DNA from: Paraburkholderia panacisoli
Lineage (GTDB): Bacteria; Pseudomonadota; Gammaproteobacteria; Burkholderiales; Burkholderiaceae
Assembly (NCBI RefSeq): GCF_008369935.1
Contig: NZ_VTUZ01000021.1
Span: 1 to 64,000 of the forward strand
Direction of reading: 5' to 3'
Length of the DNA: 64,000 nucleotides
Numbering within the stretch: the first letter of the stretch is position 1; every line of letters begins with the position of its first letter. Position numbers and translations under genes: made by a program. Below are positions 46,723-55,983 of the stretch, one piece after another. The notes under the pieces are model-generated. The model worked only from the letters and a program-made list of their open reading frames with translations. It was not told the DNA's origin and searched no databases.

Positions 46723-47985
46723 TTACACCGGCAAGATCGTTTCGCCCGCAAACAGTTGCTTGACCTCTTCGCGTGCGCGAACTACATGCGCGTGTGTACC
46801 ATCGACCATCACCTCGGCCGCGCGCGGACGCGTGTTGTAGTTGGAACTCATCACGAAGCCGTATGCGCCGGCCGAGCGGATCGCCAGTAGATCGCCGGGT
46901 TCGACCGCCAACAGGCGTTCGCGGCCGAGCCAGTCGCCGCTTTCGCAAACCGGGCCGACCACGTCGTACACATGAGCCGGCACGTCGCGCCTGGCCACCG
47001 GATCGATCGCGTGATAAGCGTCGTACATCGCGGGGCGCGCGAGATCGGTCATCGCTGCGTCGACGATCACGAAATTCTTTTCCGCGCCCGGCTTCAGAAA
47101 TTCGACGCGCGTGAGCAGCACGCCCGCGTTGCCGACCAGCGAGCGGCCCGGCTCGAAATAAACTTCGCGATGGCCATGACCGCGCGCTTCGATACGATCC
47201 AGCACGGTGCGCACGAACGCGCCGATTTCCGGCGGGGTTTCGTCGTCGTAGGTGATGCCCAGACCGCCGCCCACATCGACGTGACGAATCGTCACGCCGT
47301 CCTGCTCGATCTGCTCGACGAGGTCCAGCACCTTGTCGACTGCATCGAGATAGGGCGCGACTTCGGTGATCTGCGAACCGATATGGCAGTCGATGCCGAC
47401 TACCTCGAGATTCGTCATCGCCGCGGCGGCCTGATACGTGGCGCGCGCTTCTTCGAAAGCGACGCCGAACTTGTTCGACTTCAGGCCCGTGGAAATATAC
47501 GGATGCGTTTTCGCATCGACGTCCGGATTCACGCGCAACGACACCGGCGCCTTCTTGCCCATGTCGGCCGCAACCGCATTCAGGCGATCGAGTTCGGGAA
47601 TCGATTCGACGTTGAAGCATTTGACGCCGGCCGCGAGCGCCTCGCGCATCTCGTCCGCGTGCTTGCCGACGCCGGAAAACACGGTGTTTTCTGCTTTGCC
47701 GCCGGCAGCCAGCACGCGCGCCAGTTCGCCGGCCGACACGATGTCGAAGCCGGCGCCGAGGCGCGCGAACACGTTCAGCACCGCGAGATTGCTGTTGGCC
47801 TTGACGGCCACGTGCACGCTCGCGCGACGGCCCGCGCATGCGCCGGCATACGCGTTCCATGCTTCGGTGAGCGCGGCGCGCGAATAGACGTACAGCGGCG
47901 TGCCGAACTGTTCGGCGAGGGAGGCGGCGGACACGCCTTCGGCGTGCAATACGCCGTCGACGTAGTCAAATGCGGATCGAGTCAT
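46723..47985 (-). CDS. lysA: Diaminopimelate decarboxylase
   Basis: LysA makes L-lysine from meso-diaminopimelate. In the 420-residue PLP enzyme the cofactor lysine is Lys62 in HVAVKANSN. HIGSQI and EPGRSLVGNAG bind the phosphate and substrate, and the C-terminal CESGDWL brings the active-site cysteine of the dimer. It follows lptM by nine bases on the minus strand, an operon comparable to the lptM-dapF pair of E. coli. Confidence 0.97.
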   Translation of the reverse strand: MTRSAFDYVDGVLHAEGVSAASLAEQFGTPLYVYSRAALTEAWNAYAGACAGRRASVHVAVKANSNLAVLNVFARLGAGFDIVSAGELARVLAAGGKAENTVFSGVGKHADEMREALAAGVKCFNVESIPELDRLNAVAADMGKKAPVSLRVNPDVDAKTHPYISTGLKSNKFGVAFEEARATYQAAAAMTNLEVVGIDCHIGSQITEVAPYLDAVDKVLDLVEQIEQDGVTIRHVDVGGGLGITYDDETPPEIGAFVRTVLDRIEARGHGHREVYFEPGRSLVGNAGVLLTRVEFLKPGAEKNFVIVDAAMTDLARPAMYDAYHAIDPVARRDVPAHVYDVVGPVCESGDWLGRERLLAVEPGDLLAIRSAGAYGFVMSSNYNTRPRAAEVMVDGTHAHVVRAREEVKQLFAGETILPV

Positions 47986-47994
47986 GCGAAAGTC

Positions 47995-48351
47995 TTATTG
48001 AACGGGGGTGACGGCGGAGGCAGGCAGCGGGGCCGCGGTACCGGATGCAGCGGAAGCGGGCGGCGTGGCGAGTTCGGTTTCCGGCGCCAGCGAGAGCGGC
48101 GTGCCCGAGGTATCCGGTACGGTGCTCATGTCGGTGGCGGTGTCCGACGCGGCATGCGCTTCGTCCGCCGGCGGCGTTTGCGTACGATGAGCGGGCGGGG
48201 CCGGTAGCGGCGGCACGGTGGGCAAGTAGAGCGAGCCGCGTTGCCCGCAACCGGCGAGCGAACCACTGAGTGCACAACCTGCGAGAATGGTTAAAACCGC
48301 TACAATCGCGCGGCCGGGCGCCGCCGCGCGCATCCGAGATACGACTCGCAT
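47995..48351 (-). CDS. lptM: LPS translocon maturation lipoprotein LptM (YifL)
   Basis: LptM is a small lipoprotein that helps oxidative maturation of the LptD/E translocon. The 118-residue product has a hydrophobic signal and the family signature LAGCGQRGSLYLPT around Cys35. The tail is rich in Pro, Ala and Thr and unconserved. A second lipobox-like LAGC occurs nine residues earlier in the signal region. It is divergent from cyaY with only 35 bases between the start codons, matching the cyaY-yifL order of E. coli. Confidence 0.85.
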   Translation of the reverse strand: MRVVSRMRAAAPGRAIVAVLTILAGCALSGSLAGCGQRGSLYLPTVPPLPAPPAHRTQTPPADEAHAASDTATDMSTVPDTSGTPLSLAPETELATPPASAASGTAAPLPASAVTPVQ

Positions 48352-48386
48352 GACTGTCCCTGAATAAATAATCGATGGAGTTTAGC

Positions 48387-48704
48387 ATGTCCGATAGTGA
48401 TTACCTGACCCGCGCGGAGGCCGCGCTAGCCGCCATCGAACGCGCGCTCGACGACACCGATGCCGACATCGAACTCGAACGCAGCGGCAACGTGCTGACG
48501 CTCGAATTCGCGAATCGCTCGAAGATCATCGTCAACCTCCAGCCGCCGATGAGCGAGATCTGGATCGCGGCGAAGGCGGGTGGTTTTCACTTCCGGTTCG
48601 TCGATGGCGAATGGCGCGACACGCGCAGCGGCAACGAGTTTTTTGCGGCGCTGTCGGAGTATGCAACGCAGCAGGCTGGCGAGCCGGTGCGTTTTACGGC
48701 GTAA
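48387..48704 (+). CDS. cyaY: Iron-sulfur cluster assembly protein CyaY (frataxin)
   Basis: CyaY binds iron and modulates IscS during Fe-S cluster synthesis. I use ATG 48387 (MSDSDYLTRAEAALAAIERA, 105 residues), with GGAG nine bases before it; an upstream ATG at 48375 overlaps that site. The acidic ridge DDTDADIELERSG and the beta-sheet core NLQPPMSEIWIAAKAGGFHF are present. Confidence 0.95.
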   Translation: MSDSDYLTRAEAALAAIERALDDTDADIELERSGNVLTLEFANRSKIIVNLQPPMSEIWIAAKAGGFHFRFVDGEWRDTRSGNEFFAALSEYATQQAGEPVRFTA

Positions 48705-48812
48705 CAGGAGCGGCCCTGGCCGGCGAGCGTCACGCTCGCACAGCCACTTGCGCACGGGCGTGAGTGCTCGAAACCGAGCGCGGCCCTATAGCCCGAATCA
48801 AACGCTCAAAAC

Positions 48813-48854
48813 AAAACCGCCGCGCATCTCTCGAGCGCGGCGGTTTTGCTTTTT
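48813..48854. terminator. Bidirectional terminator between cyaY and mrcA
   Basis: A perfect 13-bp stem AAAACCGCCGCGC (48813-48825) with GCGCGGCGGTTTT (48835-48847) has A and T residues on its outer ends. It lies between the convergent cyaY (+) and mrcA (-). Confidence 0.88.
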
Positions 48855-48872
48855 CCAGCGGCAGACGAAGCT

Positions 48873-51269
48873 TCAGTGTCCGCGGAACAAGTTCATGATG
48901 TCCTGCTTCTCCTGTTCGCCGACCTGCTGGGGCGCTGCCGCCGCGGCGCTTGCCTCGGCGTCCAGCGTCGCCTGACTGACGCCGACCGTCGCGATGAAAC
49001 CGTGCCCCGGCGTGAAGTCGTCGAAATATAGCTCCGAACCGATTTCGGTCACGTCGTCGGGACGAGCCATCTTGAACTCCGGCACGCCCTTGAGCGCGCG
49101 CCCCATGTACTCGATCCACACCGGCAACGCGAGGCCGCCGCCGGTTTCCTTGTCGCCGAGACTGCGCGGATTGTCGTAGCCGATCCACGCGATCGCCGTG
49201 AGCGTGTGCTGATAACCGGCAAACCATGCGTCGCGCGAATCGTTGGTCGTGCCGGTCTTGCCGGCGAGATCGGTGCGCTTGAGCACGTTGGTCTTCGCAC
49301 CCGTGCCGCGTTGCGCGACGCTTTGCAGCAAGCTGTTCATCACGTACGCATTGCGCGGCTCGATCGCGTGCGGCGCGCTTTGCGCGGCCACCAGCGGCTG
49401 CGCGTGGGCGACCACGATGCCGCGCTGATCCGTGACTTCGGCGATCAGATACGGATTGACCCGGTAGCCGCCGTTCGCGAACACCGAGAACGCACCCGCC
49501 ATCTGCAACGGCGTAACGAGACCCGCGCCGAGCGCCATCGGCAGATAAGCGGGGTGACGCTCCGCGTCGAAGCCGAAACGCGTGATGTACTGCTGCGCGT
49601 ATTTCGTGCCGATCTGGTTCAGGATGCGGATCGACACCAGGTTCTTCGACTTCTGCAGCGCGGTGCGCATCGTCATCGGACCATCGAAACCGCCGCCGTA
49701 GTTCTTCGGCTCCCACGCCTGGCCACCGGTTTCGGCGGCGCTGAAAAAGAGCGGCGCGTCGTTGATCACCGTGGCCGGCCCGAGTCCCTTTTCGAGCGAC
49801 GCCGAATAGATGAACGGCTTGAAGCTCGAACCCGGCTGACGCCATGCCTGGGTCACGTGATTGAACTTGTTCTTGTTGAAGTCGAAGCCGCCGACCAGCG
49901 CACGAATCGCGCCGTCTTGCGGAATGATCGAAATGAATGCGCCTTCCACTTGCGGCAATTGCGTGATCGACCAGTCGCCGTCGTCGTTCTTCACGAGCCG
50001 GATGATCGCGCCGGGCCGCACACGTTGATTCGGCTGTGCGCGCGCATTGAGCGCGGCTTGCGCGAAGCGCAGGCCGTCGCCCTGGATGGTCGCGACGTTG
50101 CCGTCGATGAACGTGGCCTGCACCTGTTTCGGGCTCGCCGCGGTGACGACGGCGGCGATGATCTCGCCGTTGTCCGGATGCTCGAGCAACGCGTCGTCGA
50201 TCGCCTGCTCGCGGTCCTGCGCATCGGACGGCAGTTCGATGAACGCCTCCGGGCCGCGATAGCCATGGCGGCGTTCGTAGTCCATCAGACCTTTGCGCAG
50301 CGCGTGGTAAGCGACGTCCTGATCGGCGGAGTCGATCGTGGTCACGACGTTCAGGCCGCGCGTGTACGCTTCTTCGCGATACTGCGCGTACATCATCTGC
50401 CGCACCATCTCCGCGATGTACTCCGCGTGCACGCTGAATTCCTTGCCTGCGCCCTTGACGACGAGCGGCTGTCGGCTCGCCTCGTCGTATTGTTCCTGGG
50501 TGATGTAGTGCAGTTCGTACATGCGCTGCAGGATGTACTCCTGCCGCACCTTCGCGCGCTTCGGATTGACGACCGGGTTATACGCGGAGGGCGCCTTCGG
50601 CAGACCGGCCAGCATGGCCGACTCGGCCAGCGTCAGATCTTTCAGGTCCTTGCCGAAGTAGACACGCGCCGCGCTTGCGAAACCGTATGCGCGCTGACCG
50701 AGATAGATCTGATTCATGTACACCTCGAGAATCTGATCTTTCGTCAGCTTCGACTCGATCTTGTAGGCGAGCAGCATCTCGTAAATCTTGCGCGTGTAGG
50801 TCTTTTCGCTCGACAGGAAGAAGTTGCGCGCCACCTGCATCGTGATCGTGCTGGCGCCCTGCGTGGCGTGGCCGTTGGTCAGCGCCACGAAGCCGGCGCG
50901 CGCGATGCCGGTGAGGTCGACGCCGCCGTGATCGTAGAAGCGCGCATCTTCGATCGCGAGGATCGCCTTCTTCAGACTATCTGGCACGTCCTGGAAGTGC
51001 ACGATGTCGCGCCGCTCCTCGCCGAATTCGCCGATCAGCACATGGTCGGCCGTGTAGATGCGCAGCGGCACCTTCGGACGATAGTCGGTCAGGGCGTCGA
51101 GCGAGGGCAGGTTCGGCGTTGCGACGACGAGCGCATAACCGAGCACCAGCAGCACGCACACAATGCCTGCGACGATCAGTCCGAAAAAGCCAACGATGAG
51201 CTTGAGCCAGAGCGGGCGTTTGCGCTTCTGAGGCGCGGGCGGCGGGGACGTGGGAGACGTTGATTGCAT
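48873..51269 (-). CDS. mrcA: Penicillin-binding protein 1A
   Basis: A bifunctional class A PBP that polymerises and cross-links peptidoglycan. In the 798-residue protein a cytoplasmic basic tail precedes one membrane anchor near residues 22-50. The GT51 glycosyltransferase carries the catalytic EDARFYDHGGVD. The transpeptidase shows SSFK in PGSSFKPFIY, a later SKN and the KTGT box LAGKTGTTND. It is divergent from pilM, the ponA-pilMNOPQ arrangement known in Pseudomonas. Confidence 0.97.
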   Translation of the reverse strand: MQSTSPTSPPPAPQKRKRPLWLKLIVGFFGLIVAGIVCVLLVLGYALVVATPNLPSLDALTDYRPKVPLRIYTADHVLIGEFGEERRDIVHFQDVPDSLKKAILAIEDARFYDHGGVDLTGIARAGFVALTNGHATQGASTITMQVARNFFLSSEKTYTRKIYEMLLAYKIESKLTKDQILEVYMNQIYLGQRAYGFASAARVYFGKDLKDLTLAESAMLAGLPKAPSAYNPVVNPKRAKVRQEYILQRMYELHYITQEQYDEASRQPLVVKGAGKEFSVHAEYIAEMVRQMMYAQYREEAYTRGLNVVTTIDSADQDVAYHALRKGLMDYERRHGYRGPEAFIELPSDAQDREQAIDDALLEHPDNGEIIAAVVTAASPKQVQATFIDGNVATIQGDGLRFAQAALNARAQPNQRVRPGAIIRLVKNDDGDWSITQLPQVEGAFISIIPQDGAIRALVGGFDFNKNKFNHVTQAWRQPGSSFKPFIYSASLEKGLGPATVINDAPLFFSAAETGGQAWEPKNYGGGFDGPMTMRTALQKSKNLVSIRILNQIGTKYAQQYITRFGFDAERHPAYLPMALGAGLVTPLQMAGAFSVFANGGYRVNPYLIAEVTDQRGIVVAHAQPLVAAQSAPHAIEPRNAYVMNSLLQSVAQRGTGAKTNVLKRTDLAGKTGTTNDSRDAWFAGYQHTLTAIAWIGYDNPRSLGDKETGGGLALPVWIEYMGRALKGVPEFKMARPDDVTEIGSELYFDDFTPGHGFIATVGVSQATLDAEASAAAAAPQQVGEQEKQDIMNLFRGH

Positions 51270-51527
51270 ATGTGCACCAAAAAACAGTCCCGCGATTATA
51301 GCCGCCTCGCTTTTGAGCTTTCGGCGTGCTTACGGACAGGGCTCGACACGTTCGCGTGCGCGGTGCGGGAATGACTTCACTGTAGTCGCTTTGATCGCAC
51401 GTCGGGCCCCTGTTGCTCAACGTTAGCCATTCGGCTGAGTGTCGCGCAGCGCCGCGGCTACGCACAATTCTCCTTCGTAACTCGCGTTCGAATGGTTCGT
51501 CGCGTGAGGCAGAGGGAGGGCGTGTTG
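51270..51527. other. mrcA-pilM divergent spacer
   Basis: These 258 bases separate two divergent genes. Promoters for both must lie here, but I cannot identify hexamers with confidence. No gene or repeat was found. Confidence 0.5.
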
Positions 51528-52517
51528 ATGTTCAAAAGTTCGTGGCTTCAGACAGTGCATTCAGGCCGGCAGCGGTTTGCCGCCGGGATCGATGTGGGTT
51601 CGCAAAACGTGCGTCTGGTCGTGGTGAGCCAGCGCTCGCGCGCACGCGGCGCTTTGTATCTCGAGTACCTCAGGACCGTGCCGCTGCACGCCGGCGCGAT
51701 GGCCGGCACCGAAATCGCCGACCGCCAGGCGGTGGCGCGTGCGTTGCGCGACGCGTTTGTCGGTCTGCCGCGTGCGTGCGCAACTCACGCGTTGCGCTGC
51801 GCGATGGCGGTGCCCGCGTCGGCCACGTTGACTACCACGGTGCCGCTCGCGCGGCTCCCGGCGCAAAGCCGTTGCGGGGAAGACGGCGGGCCGGCGCTGG
51901 CCGAACTGGAGCCTGCGGTGATGGGCGAGGCGGAGCGCATCGCCGGTCTCGAAAGGCACGCGCTGGCGGTCGACTGGTTTGTCGATGAAACGCCGGCGCC
52001 GGTCCGCACCGTGAAGATCGCCGCCACTGCGCGCCAGCATCTCGAAGCGCGCATGGAATGCGCGGCGACTGCTGGCATCTCGCTTACCGCCGTCGACGGC
52101 GAACCGCATGCGGCGTTGCGCGCCATGCGCTACGCGGCATGCCGCGAACTCGATCAGCACGAGCCGTATGCGGCATTGTGGATCGGCACGGACGGCGTGT
52201 ACGGATGGCGCATCGTCGACGACAGCATCGCCGGCGAAATGCGTTATCCGGCGCCGGAGCATGCCGACCTGGCCGACGCGCTGCGCGATCTCGTCCACGG
52301 ACCCGTGCTCGACTGCGCCTTGGTGAGCGGCGAAATCGATCTCCTCGAAGGCGTGGGCTTCTCGCTGGCGGATATCGCGGACGTGTTGGGCTGCACGGTG
52401 CTGCCGTTCGAATGCGCCGCGCTGGGCGGTCTCGTGCGGCCACTCTGCGATGAGTTGCTGCATGAGCCCGCCGGTGCGGTGGCGTTCGGGCTTGCGTTGC
52501 GCGGGGTGCTCGAATGA
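51528..52517 (+). CDS. pilM: Type IV pilus assembly protein PilM
   Basis: PilM is an actin-like cytoplasmic ATPase-fold protein that binds the N-terminus of PilN. The 329-residue protein begins MFKSSWLQTVHSGRQRFAAG and continues IDVGSQNVRLVVV, the phosphate-1 motif. GTG, TTG and ATG occur as successive in-frame start options at 51522-51530; I use the ATG. The middle and end are more diverged than in Pseudomonas PilM, so much of the assignment rests on context. It overlaps pilN by four bases. Confidence 0.85.
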   Translation: MFKSSWLQTVHSGRQRFAAGIDVGSQNVRLVVVSQRSRARGALYLEYLRTVPLHAGAMAGTEIADRQAVARALRDAFVGLPRACATHALRCAMAVPASATLTTTVPLARLPAQSRCGEDGGPALAELEPAVMGEAERIAGLERHALAVDWFVDETPAPVRTVKIAATARQHLEARMECAATAGISLTAVDGEPHAALRAMRYAACRELDQHEPYAALWIGTDGVYGWRIVDDSIAGEMRYPAPEHADLADALRDLVHGPVLDCALVSGEIDLLEGVGFSLADIADVLGCTVLPFECAALGGLVRPLCDELLHEPAGAVAFGLALRGVLE

Positions 52518-53239
52518 AGCGCGGCCTTTTGCTTTTGCGCGCAGCCGGTCCGAACGCGTCGGCTGCGTCGCGCGGTACGCGCTTCGTTCAGCCGTGGCTC
52601 GGCGGCTTCAATCCGCTGCCCTACCGGCAACGTAATGCGCGGCTCGCGCGGCAGGCTCGTGTGCGCGAATGGCTGGCCGCAGCGCTCGCCGGATGTGCCG
52701 CCATCCTCGCGTTGGCCGCGTGGCAGGCGTTCGAGAAGGCACGGCTCGATGCGCAGCGTGCGTCGTTCGAGCGGTCCGTCATGCAATTGAGCGCGCCGCT
52801 CGCGGAGCACGCGAAATTGCTCCGCGCACAAGACGAGCAGCGCGAAAACGCGGCGCGTGCGGCGAGCCTGTCCGAGCCGCTCCAGCATCTGCTCGACCTG
52901 CTCGAAGCGCTGAGTGTCGAACCGGGCGACGGCGTGGTGTTGCGCCAGTTGCGTCAGCGCGAGCACGAGACGGAGTTGCTGGCGACGTCGCGCAGCCATC
53001 TCGCGTCGGCCGAGTGGCTCAAGCGTCTGAGTTCGATTCGCAGCGTGAAGGGGGCGGAGATGAACGACCTGCATCGTCCGGCGACACGCGGCAGCGCGCG
53101 AGGAGATGAAAGCGTGAGCGGTCCGGTCGAGTTCGGCGCGCGCTTGCGTTGGGATGATCCAGCGCCGAAAGCCGCTAAGAGAGCTGGATCCCCGGCGGCG
53201 GGGCCCTTGAAGTCCGAACCATCAGGAGGTGCAAAATGA
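52514..53239 (+). CDS. pilN: Type IV pilus assembly protein PilN
   Basis: PilN is an inner-membrane bitopic protein linking PilM to PilO. In the 241-residue protein the expected N-terminal PilM-binding motif is recognisable as GGFNPLPYRQRNAR (near residues 30-43). One membrane segment (REWLAAALAGCAAILALAAW) is followed by a coiled-coil region rich in Glu, Gln and Ala. The C-terminus is low-complexity. ATGA overlaps join it to pilM and pilO. Confidence 0.85.
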   Translation: MKRGLLLLRAAGPNASAASRGTRFVQPWLGGFNPLPYRQRNARLARQARVREWLAAALAGCAAILALAAWQAFEKARLDAQRASFERSVMQLSAPLAEHAKLLRAQDEQRENAARAASLSEPLQHLLDLLEALSVEPGDGVVLRQLRQREHETELLATSRSHLASAEWLKRLSSIRSVKGAEMNDLHRPATRGSARGDESVSGPVEFGARLRWDDPAPKAAKRAGSPAAGPLKSEPSGGAK

Positions 53240-54162
53240 GTACGACCTTTTTCGAATCGGGCGGCACGGCACGCCCCAAACTCTTCCTTTCCCAATGGCT
53301 GAATCGGCTGCGCGTGCCGCTCGATGCATGGAGCCGGCGCCGCCGTTGGGCGGTCGCGCTGCTGATCTTTGCGCTGGTGTTTGGCCTTGGCGCGCATGGC
53401 TGGATCGTCGCCGATCTCGGCGGAGTCGAGACGAGCCGCGCGGCGTTGGCGGTGAGCGTTCAGCATCTCTCGGACGCGAGGCGCGCGCTTGCGCAATTGC
53501 CCTTGCTGCGTCGTGCCGCGGCGGCCACGCCGGTCGCGCCGGTTGTCCCGTCGACCGCGCCGTGGAGCTCCGCGGACGACGTGCGCATCGTCTCCGAGCT
53601 GGCCGCGCAGAGTGGCGTCGCTTTGCTTGCAGTCGAGCCCGGCGTCGGCAAAGGCGAGGGCGTCGAAAGCATGCGCCCTTTGCAGTTCACCGCGCAAACG
53701 GACTTCGTCCACCTGATGGCGTTTCTGCATGGACTGTCGGACCTGCCAGTGCTGATCGTTCCCGTCGACGCCACCGTCAAACAGGACGCTGCGCTGTCGG
53801 TGAGCGCAACACTGCGCGTGTTCAGCGCGCTGCGGCCGGTGTCCGCGAATGACGCGGCACGCGTGCTTGACAACGCGAGCCTCGATTCGGACGACGACGA
53901 GGAGGTCGTGTTCTTCGACCCGTTTTTGCAGCCGCAGATGCGCGCAGCCGGCGAACTGCCCGATGTTTCGCAATTGCGTCTGGTCGGCGTGCTGTCCGAT
54001 CGCACGCACGGCTTGGCCTTGCTCGATACGCCAGACGGCGTAGCCACCGTCGAGAAGGGACAGCAGCTTGGCGCGGAACGCGTGACGAAGCTCGATACGC
54101 TCGGCATTACGCTCGCCAAAAATGGCACGACGCGCACGCTCGCGCTGGCGGAGGCTTCGTGA
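53236..54162 (+). CDS. Type IV pilus alignment protein, PilO fused to a PilP-like domain
   Basis: The 308-residue protein has one membrane segment near residues 36-58, then a PilO-like periplasmic coiled-coil and ferredoxin-like region. The last 85 residues begin VFFDPFLQPQMRA and continue LRLVGVLSDRTHGLALLDTP and GVATVEKGQQLG, which resembles PilP/GspC homology domains. No separate pilP lies between this gene and pilQ. I infer a PilO-PilP fusion. It overlaps both neighbours by a few bases. Confidence 0.75.
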   Translation: MSTTFFESGGTARPKLFLSQWLNRLRVPLDAWSRRRRWAVALLIFALVFGLGAHGWIVADLGGVETSRAALAVSVQHLSDARRALAQLPLLRRAAAATPVAPVVPSTAPWSSADDVRIVSELAAQSGVALLAVEPGVGKGEGVESMRPLQFTAQTDFVHLMAFLHGLSDLPVLIVPVDATVKQDAALSVSATLRVFSALRPVSANDAARVLDNASLDSDDDEEVVFFDPFLQPQMRAAGELPDVSQLRLVGVLSDRTHGLALLDTPDGVATVEKGQQLGAERVTKLDTLGITLAKNGTTRTLALAEAS

Positions 54163-55877
54163 TGAGCCGCGCAACGCCGTTGCCGACCAGGTCCTCACGG
54201 GTTGGCACTCATGCTTCTCCTGGAGTGAGCGTGTACCGCTGCATTCGAGTGTGTGTCGGCCTGTATGTCAGCGCTGCACTAAGCACCGGTATTGCGCGGG
54301 CTGCGCTGCCGCCGCTGCCAAGCCACATGCCGCTCGACGACGCCGTCGCGCCAGCCGACAGCATGTACGGCGCAGCCCCGTTGCCGCGCGCTCAGTCCAG
54401 CGAAGTGCCGAACCCGTTTCGCGACGATGTGGCAGACGACCCAGGCGTGTCACGACCGGCCGCGCCATCTGGCAATGTCAATGCGGACGACTTCGCCGCC
54501 GCCGTCGAAGGTTCGGTGCCGCTTGGCAAGCAATCGGCCGCTCCGGCTCTTGACGATGCTGGCGGCTCCAGTGCGCTCGAAGGTCCGCCGGTGCCGCTGC
54601 CGCCGCGCATGCGCCTGAGCGATGGGCCGAAAAATACCGCCGACGCCGCGATCGCCGCACTCCCCGCCGACGACAAACCGATCTCGCTGAACTTCCAGCG
54701 GGCCGAACTCGGCGCCGTGCTCAAGGCGTTCGCGGAGTTCACGGGGCTGAACTTCGTCGCGAGCGAGCGGGTGCGCGGCGCGGTTTCGCTGCGGCTCGAC
54801 AGGGTGCCGTGGCGCACCGCGTTCGATACCCTGCTCGACGTCAACAACCTGGCGATGGAGCGTCACGGCAACGTGATCTGGGTCGCGCCGATGGCGGATC
54901 TGGCCGCACGCGAGCGGCAACGCTTCGAAGCGCATGCGCGGGCCGCCGATCTCGAACCGCTCGCAAGCCGCACGTTCGAACTGCACTACGCGCACGCCGA
55001 GGACGTGCGGCGTCTCCTGACCGGCTCCGGCACCCAGCGCGTGCTATCCAAGCGCGGCGCCGTGACCGCCGACCCGCGCACCAATCTGCTGTTCGTGACC
55101 GATCTCGCTGGACGGCTGGAGCAGATTGCGGCGCTGCTCGGTTCCGTTGACCGCCCGACCCGTCAGGTGCTGATCGAAGCGCAGATCGTCGAGGGCGACT
55201 ACGGCTTTTCGCGCAATCTCGGCGTGCGGCTCGCGCTGGCGGCCACCAGCACGGACGGTACGGCGAAGGGCTTGCGCGGCGGCACGGACGGCACGGTCTA
55301 CGACCTGGCCGCCCGGCCGATTTCCGGCTTCGACGCCGCCACTGCCGGCTTGACGCTGTTCGCAGCCGGCGCGACGCGGCTGCTGAACCTGGAGTTGAGC
55401 GCGCTCGAAACCGAAGGACACGGGAAAATTGTTTCGAGTCCGCGGGTCGTCACCGCGGACCGGATGAAAGCGGTGGTCGAGCAGGGCACCGAGCTGCCGT
55501 ATCAGGCCAAGGTGGGGCAGGGCGTGTCGGGCGTGCAGTTTCGCCGTGCCACGCTCAAACTGGAGGTCGAGCCGCAAATCATGCCGGATGGCCGGGTGGT
55601 GCTGGACCTCGATGTCGCCAAGGACAGCGTCGGCGAGCAGACCGACGCCGGGCCCGCTATCAACACCAAACACGTGCAAACGCGCGTCGAAGTGGAAGAT
55701 GGTGGTACGGTGTCGATCGGCGGAATTTACGCGACCGACAACCGGGACGATGTGACCAGGGTGCCTGTCCTGGGCAAAATACCGGTTTTGGGCGCGCTTT
55801 TTCGCAATCGGGCGCATCGCGACGCGCGCAGCGAGCTGGCTGTTTTCATCACGCCGCGCGTCGTTCCGATAAATTAG
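54162..55877 (+). CDS. pilQ: Type IV pilus secretin PilQ
   Basis: PilQ forms the outer-membrane pore through which the pilus passes. The 571-residue protein has a signal peptide ending near residue 46 (STGIARA). An STN-type domain follows (ISLNFQRAELGAVLKAFAEF), then an N1 domain (LHYAHAEDVRRLLTGSGTQR). The secretin domain runs from GHGKIVSSPRVVTADRMKAV to VPVLGKIPVLGALFRNRAH. It is shorter than typical PilQ of about 700 residues, and I see no AMIN domains. A GTG at 54159 is an alternative start. Confidence 0.92.
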   Translation: MSRATPLPTRSSRVGTHASPGVSVYRCIRVCVGLYVSAALSTGIARAALPPLPSHMPLDDAVAPADSMYGAAPLPRAQSSEVPNPFRDDVADDPGVSRPAAPSGNVNADDFAAAVEGSVPLGKQSAAPALDDAGGSSALEGPPVPLPPRMRLSDGPKNTADAAIAALPADDKPISLNFQRAELGAVLKAFAEFTGLNFVASERVRGAVSLRLDRVPWRTAFDTLLDVNNLAMERHGNVIWVAPMADLAARERQRFEAHARAADLEPLASRTFELHYAHAEDVRRLLTGSGTQRVLSKRGAVTADPRTNLLFVTDLAGRLEQIAALLGSVDRPTRQVLIEAQIVEGDYGFSRNLGVRLALAATSTDGTAKGLRGGTDGTVYDLAARPISGFDAATAGLTLFAAGATRLLNLELSALETEGHGKIVSSPRVVTADRMKAVVEQGTELPYQAKVGQGVSGVQFRRATLKLEVEPQIMPDGRVVLDLDVAKDSVGEQTDAGPAINTKHVQTRVEVEDGGTVSIGGIYATDNRDDVTRVPVLGKIPVLGALFRNRAHRDARSELAVFITPRVVPIN

Positions 55878-55983
55878 GGGCAGGCTGCTGCCGCTCGCCA
55901 GCCGCGGCGCGCAGGCTCGACAAGGCAGCCGCTTTGCCAGTAAGCTGCGGCACGAACCATACCGGATTAGCCAGAGGACACCG

